6,622 bases of DNA, taken from the NCBI GenBank assembly GCA_024280065.1, contig JAJRQX010000213.1:1-6622 (forward strand), read 5' to 3'. The notes under the pieces are model-generated. The model saw nothing but the letters and a program-made list of their open reading frames with translations, made no database searches and had not been told where the DNA came from. The translations under genes were made by a program, and so were the position numbers. Numbering within the stretch: the stretch's first letter is position 1; every line of letters begins with the position of its first letter. This document shows, one piece after another, positions 1 to 5,757 of the stretch. Origin of the DNA: Aquificota bacterium (GTDB lineage Bacteria; Aquificota; Aquificia; Aquificales; Aquificaceae).

Positions 1-774
1 GCCCTGAAGGGGGGTCTAAAGAAGGCACTGAAAGAGGACCAGATAAAGGTTTTCTATCAGCCGGTTATCAGGCTGAAGGACGGTAAGGTGGTGGGTGCGG
101 AGGCCCTGGTCAGATGGGACCACCCCGAGCTGGGACTCCTCTCCCCAGTAAGGTTCGTACAGGTGGCCGAGGACATGGGCCTCATAGTAGACCTCGGCTA
201 CTGCGTTCTGGCAAAAGCTGTAAGGGATCTGTCAAGGCTCCACTCCCTCGGCTTTGAGAACCTCTTTGTGGCGGTGAACTTCTCCATGAAGCAGTTCTTG
301 GAAGAGAGCCTCACCGATACGATAAAGGACCTGCTCAACACATACAGGGTCAGACCAGAGAGCTTCGTTGTTGAGATAACGGAGAGCACAGCGATGAAAG
401 ACCCTGAGAGAACCAAGGCCATACTCACAGCCATGAAGGGTGCGGGTATAAAGGTCGCTATAGATGACTTCGGGACCGGTTACTCTTCCATGAACTACCT
501 TATAGAGTTTGATGTGGATAAGATAAAGATAGATAGGAGCTTCACCTCAATGATGACAGAGAGCGACCGGGCGAAGGCGGTGGTAAGGACCATAGTGGAC
601 CTATCCCATTCGGTAGGGGCGGTATCCCTTGCGGAAGGCATAGAGAAGGAGGAGCACCTGAAGATGCTGCTGGATATGGGGTGCGATGAGGGGCAGGGTT
701 ACTACTTCGCACCTCCCATGGAGTTCGGTATGTTAAGGGATTTTATAATAAACAGAAATGGGGGTGGAAAGTGA
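1..774 (+). CDS. EAL-domain cyclic-di-GMP phosphodiesterase, 5'-truncated by window edge
   Basis: This is the C-terminal 257 residues of a protein whose start lies before the window; the frame is open from base 1, so an internal GTG at 88 is not the real start. The visible part is a full EAL domain, which hydrolyses the second messenger c-di-GMP to pGpG. Visible-residue positions are: YQPV near 19-22, the EAL signature E34-A35-L36 followed by VRW, the metal-ligand Asn93 in VNFS, Glu125 in EITES, the Asp155-Asp156 pair in DDFGTGYSS, Lys176 in KIKID, Glu212 in AEGIE, and QGYYF near 232-236. All expected metal-binding and catalytic residues are present, so the domain should be active rather than a degenerate c-di-GMP sensor. 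The stretch before YQPV looks like the linker that often follows a GGDEF or sensory domain, but that part is outside the window. Its 3' end overlaps the next gene by 17 bp. Substrate class is secure; its input signal and target are unknown. Confidence 0.93.
   Translation, partial: ALKGGLKKALKEDQIKVFYQPVIRLKDGKVVGAEALVRWDHPELGLLSPVRFVQVAEDMGLIVDLGYCVLAKAVRDLSRLHSLGFENLFVAVNFSMKQFLEESLTDTIKDLLNTYRVRPESFVVEITESTAMKDPERTKAILTAMKGAGIKVAIDDFGTGYSSMNYLIEFDVDKIKIDRSFTSMMTESDRAKAVVRTIVDLSHSVGAVSLAEGIEKEEHLKMLLDMGCDEGQGYYFAPPMEFGMLRDFIINRNGGGK
744..749 (+). promoter_or_regulatory. Possible -10 element (TATAAT) before the 94-aa gene
   Basis: A perfect TATAAT lies inside the last codons of the EAL gene and ends 8 nt before the ATG at 758. 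Transcription from it would begin at or next to the start codon, giving a nearly leaderless mRNA. The only SD-like stretch upstream (AAGGG, 735-739) is about 18 nt from the ATG, too far for normal use. I see no convincing -35 box, so this is tentative. Confidence 0.3.
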
Positions 775-1042
775 TATAAGAGAGGTCCTTAAGGAGATAG
801 AGGACCACATAGGGAGGGAGAACTTAAGAAAGATTATTGACAGGATAATGAACGACCTTTCCTCCCACAACCCCAGGCTGAAGGACATAGGCATACCAGA
901 GGATCCCTGCTGTATAGACCTGTCAATGCTCGGGGAGGAGGAGAAGAGGGCCTTTTTCTACATGCTTATGGACATAGGAGGGAGTATCGCCGGGGATAAG
1001 GTCAGATACAGCTTTCTGAAAAGGTATAATACTCCCAAATGA
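758..1042 (+). CDS. Unrecognised 94-aa protein between EAL and DegT genes
   Basis: I do not recognise this family. The product is small, charged and probably mostly helical. An N-terminal amphipathic stretch (about residues 5-34, rich in Glu/Lys/Ile/Leu) is followed by a Pro-containing segment with adjacent Cys51-Cys52 (DPCCIDLSML), a second helix (about 59-72) and a basic C-terminus. There is no signal peptide or membrane segment, so it should be cytoplasmic. Reasons to believe it is real: its codon use (AGG, ATA) matches the neighbours, it fills the gap between two strong genes, it overlaps the EAL gene by 17 bp, and its TGA overlaps the next ATG as ATGA. The start could be ATG 758 or GTG 764; neither has a well-spaced SD. 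Cotranscription with the EAL gene could mean a partner or regulator role, but that is only inference. Confidence 0.72.
   Translation: MGVESDIREVLKEIEDHIGRENLRKIIDRIMNDLSSHNPRLKDIGIPEDPCCIDLSMLGEEEKRAFFYMLMDIGGSIAGDKVRYSFLKRYNTPK
1025..1030 (+). promoter_or_regulatory. Possible -10 element (TATAAT) before the DegT aminotransferase gene
   Basis: A perfect TATAAT in the last codons of the 94-aa gene ends 8 nt before the ATG at 1039, exactly the spacing seen at 744-749 before ATG 758. The nearest SD-like AAGG (1021-1024) lies 14 nt from the start, which is poor. An internal promoter giving a nearly leaderless transcript is possible. No clear -35 hexamer is visible. Confidence 0.3.
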
Positions 1043-2097
1043 TCAGGATCACGGAACCCCTCTTTTCGGATGAGGAGAAGGAAGCGGTTCTCAGCATCCT
1101 TGAGAGCGGTCAGATAACGAGGGGAACATGGACGAGAACGTTCACGGACGAGTTCGCCAAGTATGTTGGCGTCAAGTACTGCTTTACCGTTTGCTCCGGG
1201 ACTACGGCTCTCTTTGTTTCCCTGAAGGCCCTCGGTGTTGACAGGGGGGACAGGGTGATCGTTCCTGCGATGAGCTTCATGGCGACCATAGACGCGGTTT
1301 ACCTCGCGGGCGGAGAACCCATAGTCGTTGATGTGGACGAGTTCTACACTATGGACCCGAACCAGCTTGAGGACGCGGTCAGAAGATACAGACCGAAGGT
1401 GGTGATCCCTGTCCACCTCTACGGCGGCATGGCGGACATGGAGGCCATCATGTATCTATCCGAAAGATACGGGTTTTACGTCCTTGAGGACGCGGCCCAG
1501 GCTCACGGTGCGGAGCTGAAGGGAAAGAAGGCTGGATCCTGGGGACACGTAGGGGCCTTCAGCTTTTACGCATCCAAGAATGTCCCGATGGGTGAGGGAG
1601 GTGCCATAACGACTAACGACGACAGCATAGCGAAGAAGATAAGGAGCTGGATAGACTTCGGGGATCATCCTGCCTTCAACTTCAGGATTACCGAATTTCA
1701 GGCGGCCATAGGGACGATCCAGCTGAGGAAACTTGATGCAAAAAACTCAAGGAGAAGAGAGATAGCGGGTGTATACACGGACGCCTTCAGGGACCTATTC
1801 CCTGTTCCCAAGGAGAGGGAGGGTTCCTTCCACGTTTACCACCTTTATACCCTCAGGCACGCGGAGAGGGACAGGATAGTTAAGGACCTGAGAAACGCCG
1901 GGATAGACGCCCGTGTTTACTACCCTTACCTACTCCACGAGCTGAGGGGGTCAGACCACCTCCCAACACCAAGGGCTGAGGCCTTAAGGAGGGAGGTCTT
2001 CTCCATACCCGTTCACCCTCATCTGACCGATGAGGAGGTCTCCTTCGTGGTAGAGACCCTAACGCAGATAGTCTCTTCTGGTAAGATCATCTCTTAG
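1039..2097 (+). CDS. DegT/DnrJ/EryC1/StrS family PLP-dependent aminotransferase
   Basis: A 352-residue fold-type I PLP enzyme of the sugar aminotransferase family, which typically transfers an amino group to a nucleotide-linked keto-sugar used in surface polysaccharides. Motifs: SGTTAL at 53-58 (phosphate binding), EDAAQAHGA at 150-158 with Asp151 for the pyridine nitrogen and Gln154 stacking on the ring, FSFYASKN at 174-181 with the Schiff-base Lys180, then GEGGAITT, and NFRITEFQAAIG at 214-225. The C-terminal domain has the usual SIPVHPHLTDEEV at about 322-334. Length is normal for the family (about 350-400). The start follows from the ATGA overlap with the upstream stop, and the N-terminus (ITEPLFSDEEKEAV) is typical for the family. 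The gene abuts accC with no gap. The actual sugar substrate cannot be read from sequence, and no other sugar-nucleotide genes are visible, so I give no gene symbol. Confidence 0.92.
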   Translation: MIRITEPLFSDEEKEAVLSILESGQITRGTWTRTFTDEFAKYVGVKYCFTVCSGTTALFVSLKALGVDRGDRVIVPAMSFMATIDAVYLAGGEPIVVDVDEFYTMDPNQLEDAVRRYRPKVVIPVHLYGGMADMEAIMYLSERYGFYVLEDAAQAHGAELKGKKAGSWGHVGAFSFYASKNVPMGEGGAITTNDDSIAKKIRSWIDFGDHPAFNFRITEFQAAIGTIQLRKLDAKNSRRREIAGVYTDAFRDLFPVPKEREGSFHVYHLYTLRHAERDRIVKDLRNAGIDARVYYPYLLHELRGSDHLPTPRAEALRREVFSIPVHPHLTDEEVSFVVETLTQIVSSGKIIS

Positions 2098-3432
2098 ATG
2101 TTCAAAAAGGTCCTCATAGCCAACAGAGGTGAGATAGCGGTTAGGGCCATAAGAGCCTGCAGGGAGCTGGGTATAAAGACAGTGGCTGTTTACTCGGAAG
2201 CTGACAGGGACTCTCTACACGTCAGGCTGGCGGACGAGGCGGTATGCATAGGACCCGCGGACCCCAAGAAGAGCTACCTTGATATACCCGCAATAATGTC
2301 AGCCGTGGAGGTTACGAAGGCGGACGCTGTGTATCCCGGCTACGGCTTCCTCGCGGAGAACCCCAAGTTCGCTGAGATAGTCCAGAAGAGCAGGGTGAGG
2401 TTCATAGGTCCCTCCCCTGAAACCCTTGAGATCATAGGAGACAAGATAAGGGCAAAGGAGATAGCCAGGAGGGTAGGTCTACCCCTGGTTCCCGGAAGTA
2501 ACGGGGCTGTCAGTCTTGACACCGCTATGGAGACGGCGAGGAGGATAGGGTATCCGGTGGTCCTGAAGGCCTCAGCGGGGGGAGGAGGAAGGGGCATAAG
2601 GATAGTTATGAACGAGAAGGAGCTGAGAGAAAAGTTCCCGGTTGCTGTTCAAGAGGCGGAGGCCTACTTCGGAGACGGAAGGGTGTACCTTGAGAAGTTC
2701 ATAATAAACCCCAAGCACATAGAGTTTCAGGTCCTCGCCGATTCAAAGGGGAACGTGGTGGTCTTAGGAGAGAGAGAGTGTTCAATACAGAGGAGACACC
2801 AGAAGCTCATAGAGGAAGCTCCGAGTCTGTCTGTATCTGAGAAGAAGAGGAAGGAACTATCCGAGGCTGTCGTTGAGTTCTGCAGGGAGATAGGCTACGA
2901 GGGTGCTGGAACGGTTGAGTTCCTCCTGGACGAGGACGGAAACTTCTACTTCATGGAGATGAACGGCAGGATACAGGTTGAGCACCCTGTAACAGAAATG
3001 GTAACGGGCATGGACATAGTCAAGTGGCAGATAAAGGTGGCCATGGGTAGGAAGATACGGGTGAAGAAAGTAGCCTTCAGAGGCTACGCCATAGAGATGA
3101 GGATAAACGCGGAGGACCCGGACACCTTCCTCCCATCTCCGGGCAAAGTGGAGGAGCTGATCATACCCGGGGGTATGGGTGTCAGAGTGGACACCCACCT
3201 CTATCCCGGATACAGGGTACCCCCCCACTACGACTCTCTTCTCGCCAAGCTTATAGTGTGGGGTGAGACGAGAGAGGAGGCGATAAAGAGGGGTCTCAGA
3301 GCCCTCAGCGAGTTCACCATATCGGGAGAAGGTCTCAGGACCAATATAGAGTTTCACAGGAGGGTTCTGAGAACCAAAGAGTTCAAGGAAGGAAGGCACC
3401 ACATAGGCTTCGTTGAAGAGATGATGGTCTAA
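2098..3432 (+). CDS. accC: Biotin carboxylase subunit of acetyl-CoA carboxylase
   Basis: A 444-residue ATP-grasp enzyme that uses ATP and bicarbonate to carboxylate biotin on the carrier protein AccB, the first half-reaction of malonyl-CoA synthesis. Family landmarks: IANRGEIAVR at 7-16, HPGYGFLAEN-like YPGYGFLAEN at 79-88, Lys116, Lys157, the Gly-rich ATP loop GGGGRG at 161-166, HIEFQVL at 207-213, CSIQRRHQK at 228-236, metal ligands Glu274 and Glu287, Arg291, catalytic Glu295 in QVEHPVTE, and RINAEDP at 335-341. The E. coli enzyme is 449 aa and matches closely even in LPSPGK (345-350), which favours AccC over pyruvate or 2-oxoglutarate carboxylase small subunits, though those are close paralogues in Aquificales. 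Oddity: the normally near-invariant MNTR reads MNGR (Gly290). The ATG directly follows the DegT stop, with no clear SD, so translation may be coupled. No accB is adjacent. The stop overlaps the convergent ribE stop. Confidence 0.92.
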   Translation: MFKKVLIANRGEIAVRAIRACRELGIKTVAVYSEADRDSLHVRLADEAVCIGPADPKKSYLDIPAIMSAVEVTKADAVYPGYGFLAENPKFAEIVQKSRVRFIGPSPETLEIIGDKIRAKEIARRVGLPLVPGSNGAVSLDTAMETARRIGYPVVLKASAGGGGRGIRIVMNEKELREKFPVAVQEAEAYFGDGRVYLEKFIINPKHIEFQVLADSKGNVVVLGERECSIQRRHQKLIEEAPSLSVSEKKRKELSEAVVEFCREIGYEGAGTVEFLLDEDGNFYFMEMNGRIQVEHPVTEMVTGMDIVKWQIKVAMGRKIRVKKVAFRGYAIEMRINAEDPDTFLPSPGKVEELIIPGGMGVRVDTHLYPGYRVPPHYDSLLAKLIVWGETREEAIKRGLRALSEFTISGEGLRTNIEFHRRVLRTKEFKEGRHHIGFVEEMMV

Positions 3433-4052
3433 AGTCCCTCAAGGAATTCCTCAAGCCTCCTTTTCCTTCCCTCCTCCCTGAGAAAGTTGACCACATACCT
3501 CGCTACTATGTCCACCTCCACGTTCACCAGATCTCCTTCCCTCTTGGTTCTCAGATTGGTGTTCTCAAAAGTATATGGAATTATGTTCGCTGAGATGAAA
3601 CCCTCACCCACTTCGTTCACCGTCAGGCTTATGCCGTCCACCGCGACGGACCCCTTGACCGCAAAGAAGACTCTGTAATCTTCAGGAACCTCTATCTTTA
3701 GGGTCCTGTGGTTTCCTGAGCCTCTAAACTGAAGTATCCTCGCGGTGAAGTCCACGTGGCCCATGACTAAGTGTCCCCCTATCCTTGAGTCCGCTCTTAG
3801 GGATCTTTCCAGGTTCACAGGGTCGCCTCTCCTCAGAAGCCCGAGGTTGCTCCTCCTTAAGGTCTCTGGAGAGACATCAAAGGTAACCGTTCCATTATGG
3901 TAATCCACTACGGTCAGGCAGACGCCGTTTACCGCAACGCTGTCTCCCTCCTTTATCCCATCAAGACCAGTCTCCACCTCAAGGACACCACCTTCAGGGG
4001 AGACCTTAACACTCCTTACCCTTCCTACATCTTCCACTATGCCGGTGAACAT
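3429..4052 (-). CDS. ribE: Riboflavin synthase, alpha chain
   Basis: A 207-residue enzyme that dismutates two 6,7-dimethyl-8-ribityllumazine molecules to riboflavin plus a pyrimidinedione, the last step of riboflavin synthesis, in the cytoplasm as a trimer. It begins with the signature MFTGIVEDVGRV and carries two tandem lumazine-binding repeats, about 1-95 and 96-195. The first has NGVCLTV at 42-48 (with the conserved Cys45) and SPETLRRSNLG at 61-71; the second has VDGISLTVNEV at 138-148 and IPYTFENTNL at 158-167. Between them is SRIGGHLVMGHVD (89-101), the strongly conserved linker. Length is normal. The start is certain: ATG overlaps the pyrK stop by one base (TGATG) and is preceded at 8-nt spacing by a strong SD. 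The symbol is ribE in most genomes and ribC in E. coli. Its 3' end overlaps accC by 4 bp on the other strand. Confidence 0.96.
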   Translation of the reverse strand: MFTGIVEDVGRVRSVKVSPEGGVLEVETGLDGIKEGDSVAVNGVCLTVVDYHNGTVTFDVSPETLRRSNLGLLRRGDPVNLERSLRADSRIGGHLVMGHVDFTARILQFRGSGNHRTLKIEVPEDYRVFFAVKGSVAVDGISLTVNEVGEGFISANIIPYTFENTNLRTKREGDLVNVEVDIVARYVVNFLREEGRKRRLEEFLEGL

Positions 4053-4807
4053 CAGAGAACCACCTCCTCCGCAGGGAAGACGGGACCCTCCCAGCAGACC
4101 CTCTTAAACTTACCCTCTCTCGTCCTTACAACACACCCGAGACACACGCCCCACCCGCAGGCCATCCTTGCTTCAAGGGAAAGGTAAACCTTATGTCCAG
4201 TCTCCTTCGCCACCCTGCTCACCTCCCTCATCATCGCCTTGGGACCGCAGGCGGAGACTACCCAGGATCTGTCAAACTCCTTCAGGACTTCAGTAACGAG
4301 TCCCTTCCTCCCTGCACTCCCGTCATCCGTGTAGATCAGGTAGCTGAAGCCTTCCTCTTTGAGCCAGTCCATCATACTGAGCTGTTCAGCAGTCCTCGCT
4401 CCGTAGACGAACACGACCTCCTTGCCCATGCCCCTCAGCTCCTTCCCGAAGAGGGTAAGGCCCGCAAGGCCTATACCTCCGCCTATGAGCAGGTGTCTCT
4501 CTCCCCTGTGATCGAAGAGACCTTTACCAAGAGGTCCGAAGACCCTGACCCTTGTTCCCCTCTCCCACCCGCTCATGATCTTAGTTCCCCTGCCTACCAC
4601 GTCGTAGAATATCCAGATCTCCTCATCCCTCACATCACCCACAGCGAAGGCCCTCCTACCCATTGGGTCATAGTTCTCTGAGACCTCTATCATGAGGAAC
4701 TGCCCTCCCCTCACCTTGGCGGCCAGCTCAGGTGCGGAGAACCGGATCACCCATGTTTTCCCTGATAGGTGAACGTTCCCGGTGACCTCAAGCAGGTGAT
4801 CCTTCAT
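4052..4807 (-). CDS. pyrK: Dihydroorotate dehydrogenase B, electron-transfer (Fe-S/FAD) subunit
   Basis: A 251-residue ferredoxin-reductase-like protein that carries electrons from dihydroorotate oxidation by PyrD to NAD+ via FAD and a [2Fe-2S] cluster, in pyrimidine synthesis. Domains: an FAD-binding barrel at about 5-98 (GGQFLMIEV at 34-42, and GRRAFAVGD at 50-58 in the place of the RPFSI flavin motif), a nucleotide-binding domain starting at LLIGGGIGLAGLT (106-118) and including SACGPKAMM (185-193), and a C-terminal cluster motif ACGWGVCLGC with Cys217, Cys222, Cys225 and a fourth ligand, Cys238, in VCWEGPVF. This C-terminal arrangement is diagnostic for PyrK. The frame stays open upstream to 4930, but that extension mirrors the signal peptide of the divergent gene and has no family match, so I start at ATG 4807 (MKDHLLEV). 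No SD precedes it. pyrD is not in the window. A related sulfhydrogenase-gamma-type reductase is a less likely alternative. Confidence 0.9.
   Translation of the reverse strand: MKDHLLEVTGNVHLSGKTWVIRFSAPELAAKVRGGQFLMIEVSENYDPMGRRAFAVGDVRDEEIWIFYDVVGRGTKIMSGWERGTRVRVFGPLGKGLFDHRGERHLLIGGGIGLAGLTLFGKELRGMGKEVVFVYGARTAEQLSMMDWLKEEGFSYLIYTDDGSAGRKGLVTEVLKEFDRSWVVSACGPKAMMREVSRVAKETGHKVYLSLEARMACGWGVCLGCVVRTREGKFKRVCWEGPVFPAEEVVL
4061..4070 (-). promoter_or_regulatory. Strong Shine-Dalgarno site of ribE
   Basis: On the minus strand this reads GGAGGAGGTG, ending 8 nt before the ribE ATG and lying inside the last codons of pyrK. It is the best SD in the window. Together with the TGATG overlap it implies reinitiation-type coupling between pyrK and ribE. 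Confidence 0.75.
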
Positions 4808-4829
4808 GGGAACTATTATTTTATTTTTT
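4808..4829. promoter_or_regulatory. 22-bp AT-rich divergent gap between pyrK and the thioredoxin gene
   Basis: This is the only divergent intergenic space in the window. After GGGAAC it is almost pure A/T. It holds a -10-like TATTAT (4814-4819) facing the thioredoxin gene and TAAAAT on the minus strand (4823-4818) facing pyrK; each ends 10 nt before its ATG. Neither start has an SD inside the gap. Any -35 contacts would have to lie inside the opposite gene. Promoter function is inferred from orientation and composition. Confidence 0.5.
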
Positions 4830-5246
4830 ATGAGGGTCCTTATACTGTTCACTCTTTTTATTCTGTCCCTCGGGGTGGCCCTTGAGGACAGATGGTACCC
4901 CAACGTGAAGGAGGGGATAAGGGTAGCCAAGGAGAAGGGAAAGCTCGTGATGTTTTACTTCTGGGAGGAAGGGTGTACCTACTGCAAGTATATGGAGGAG
5001 GTTGTCTTCGTGGATCCTGAGGTCTACAGGTATATGCACGAGAAGTTCGTCATAGTCCCCGTTGACGTGGACAACATACCAGAGGACCTTGACAGGAGGT
5101 TCATGGTCCTCGGGACACCCACCTTCATAATCTACGACCCGAGAACCGACAGGATAGTCTTCCAGATAATAGGGATGCAGGAGATAGATGAGTTTCTCAA
5201 GCTCATGACAATGGCATGCAGGAAGGCTAAGGTTATGGAGTGCTGA
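4830..5246 (+). CDS. Exported thioredoxin-fold protein (SoxW/Thioredoxin_7-like)
   Basis: A 138-residue protein with an N-terminal signal peptide (Arg2, hydrophobic core at about 3-15, possible cleavage after GVA at 15-17), so it should work in the periplasm, free or anchored. The mature part is a small thioredoxin fold: [16 protein letters not shown] with the redox pair Cys49-Cys52 (CTYC), and the cis-proline motif GTPTF with Pro97. The pattern [18 protein letters not shown] resembles SoxW-type and DUF255-like thioredoxins that reduce periplasmic disulfides. Two extra cysteines lie at the C-terminus (Cys130, Cys138). Start choice: an in-frame ATG at 4806 adds eight residues and has an SD-like AGGTGATC (4794-4801). 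However, its added codons (ATT, ATT, TTA, TTT, TTT) are unlike the local ATA/CTC usage and would put Arg in mid-hydrophobic core, so 4830 is preferred. kdsC follows one base after the stop. The exact partner is unknown. Confidence 0.85.
   Translation: MRVLILFTLFILSLGVALEDRWYPNVKEGIRVAKEKGKLVMFYFWEEGCTYCKYMEEVVFVDPEVYRYMHEKFVIVPVDVDNIPEDLDRRFMVLGTPTFIIYDPRTDRIVFQIIGMQEIDEFLKLMTMACRKAKVMEC
5237..5240 (+). promoter_or_regulatory. Shine-Dalgarno site supporting a TTG start for kdsC
   Basis: GGAG lies 7 nt before TTG 5248, inside the last codons of the thioredoxin gene. The next in-frame ATG (5290) is inside the catalytic DVDG motif region and cannot be the start, so this site decides for TTG. 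Confidence 0.6.
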
Positions 5247-5247
5247 G

Positions 5248-5754
5248 TTGCCCCTGAGGGACAGGGTTATCAGGGTAAGGATACTCCTCATGGACGTGGA
5301 CGGCGTTCTCACCGACGGAAGACTGTATTACACGGAAAGGGGTGAAACCCTTAAGGTCTTTGACGTCAGGGACGGACTCGGGATAAAGATGATCCAGAAA
5401 GAAGGTATAAGGACGGGTGTCATATCGGGAAGGGACTCTGAACCCCTCAGGAACAGACTTGAGGAGCTCGGCATAGACGAGATATACATGGGAAGATTCA
5501 GGAAGGAGGAGGTCCTTGAGGAGATACTTACGAAGTACAACCTATCCCCCGAGGAGGTCGCCTTCATAGGCGATGACCTTGTAGATATACCCGTTCTGAG
5601 AAGGGTTGGATTTCCCGTAGCTGTCAGGAACGCACCGGAGGAAGTGATGAAGCATGCCGTTTACGTAACAAGAACACAGGGAGGCAGAGGAGCTGTCAGG
5701 GAGGTGGTGGAGCTTATACTAAAACTCCGGAGCGGTGGTAGGATAAATAATTAA
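5248..5754 (+). CDS. kdsC: 3-deoxy-D-manno-octulosonate 8-phosphate phosphatase
   Basis: A 168-residue HAD-superfamily (C0 type, cap-less) phosphatase that removes phosphate from Kdo-8-phosphate to give Kdo, the sugar linking lipid A to the LPS core; cytoplasmic and usually a tetramer. Motif I is DVDGVLTDG at 16-24 with nucleophile Asp16 and acid/base Asp18. [11 protein letters not shown] at 36-46 is the subfamily signature, motif II is SGR with Ser60, Lys86 is the likely motif III lysine, and motif IV is GDDLVD at 108-113 with Asp109, Asp110 and Asp113. The C-terminal GGRGAVREV (145-153), which reaches the neighbouring active site in KdsC tetramers, is present. Length is slightly below the 188 aa of E. 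coli, the difference being N-terminal. The start is TTG, one base after the thioredoxin stop. lptC and lptA follow, as in the E. coli kdsC-lptC-lptA-lptB cluster, which strengthens the call. Confidence 0.94.
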   Translation: MPLRDRVIRVRILLMDVDGVLTDGRLYYTERGETLKVFDVRDGLGIKMIQKEGIRTGVISGRDSEPLRNRLEELGIDEIYMGRFRKEEVLEEILTKYNLSPEEVAFIGDDLVDIPVLRRVGFPVAVRNAPEEVMKHAVYVTRTQGGRGAVREVVELILKLRSGGRINN

Positions 5755-5757
5755 GGT

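Noticed and set aside
958..1416. 152-codon minus-strand frame opposite the DegT N-terminus
   Set aside because: No recognisable domain; spans two supported plus-strand genes.
2857..3402. 181-codon open frame antisense to accC
   Set aside because: Composition rich in His/Tyr/Leu/Pro, typical of a shadow of a Glu/Arg-rich gene; accC has full motif support.
3442..3451. Perfect 10-bp palindrome AGGAATTCCT near the ribE 3' end
   Set aside because: Single copy, lies in coding sequence, no loop or extension; most likely chance.
3387..3470. Inverted repeat GGAAGGAA (3387-3394) / TTCCTTCC (3463-3470) flanking the accC-ribE stops, considered as a bidirectional terminator
   Set aside because: Only 8 bp with a loop of about 68 nt, no U-tract, and purine-rich repeats of this kind are common in these coding strands.
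4193..4681. 162-codon plus-strand frame antisense to pyrK
   Set aside because: Pro/His/Ser-rich, no motif, directly opposite PyrK, whose flavin and cluster motifs are intact.
4808..4930. N-terminal extension of the pyrK frame up to 4930 on the minus strand
   Set aside because: The added 41 residues are antisense to the thioredoxin signal peptide and have no PyrK-family resemblance; MKDHLLEV at 4807 is the natural start.
4821..5312. 163-codon minus-strand frame covering the thioredoxin gene
   Set aside because: His/Leu-rich shadow; the plus strand has a signal peptide, CTYC and cis-Pro motif.
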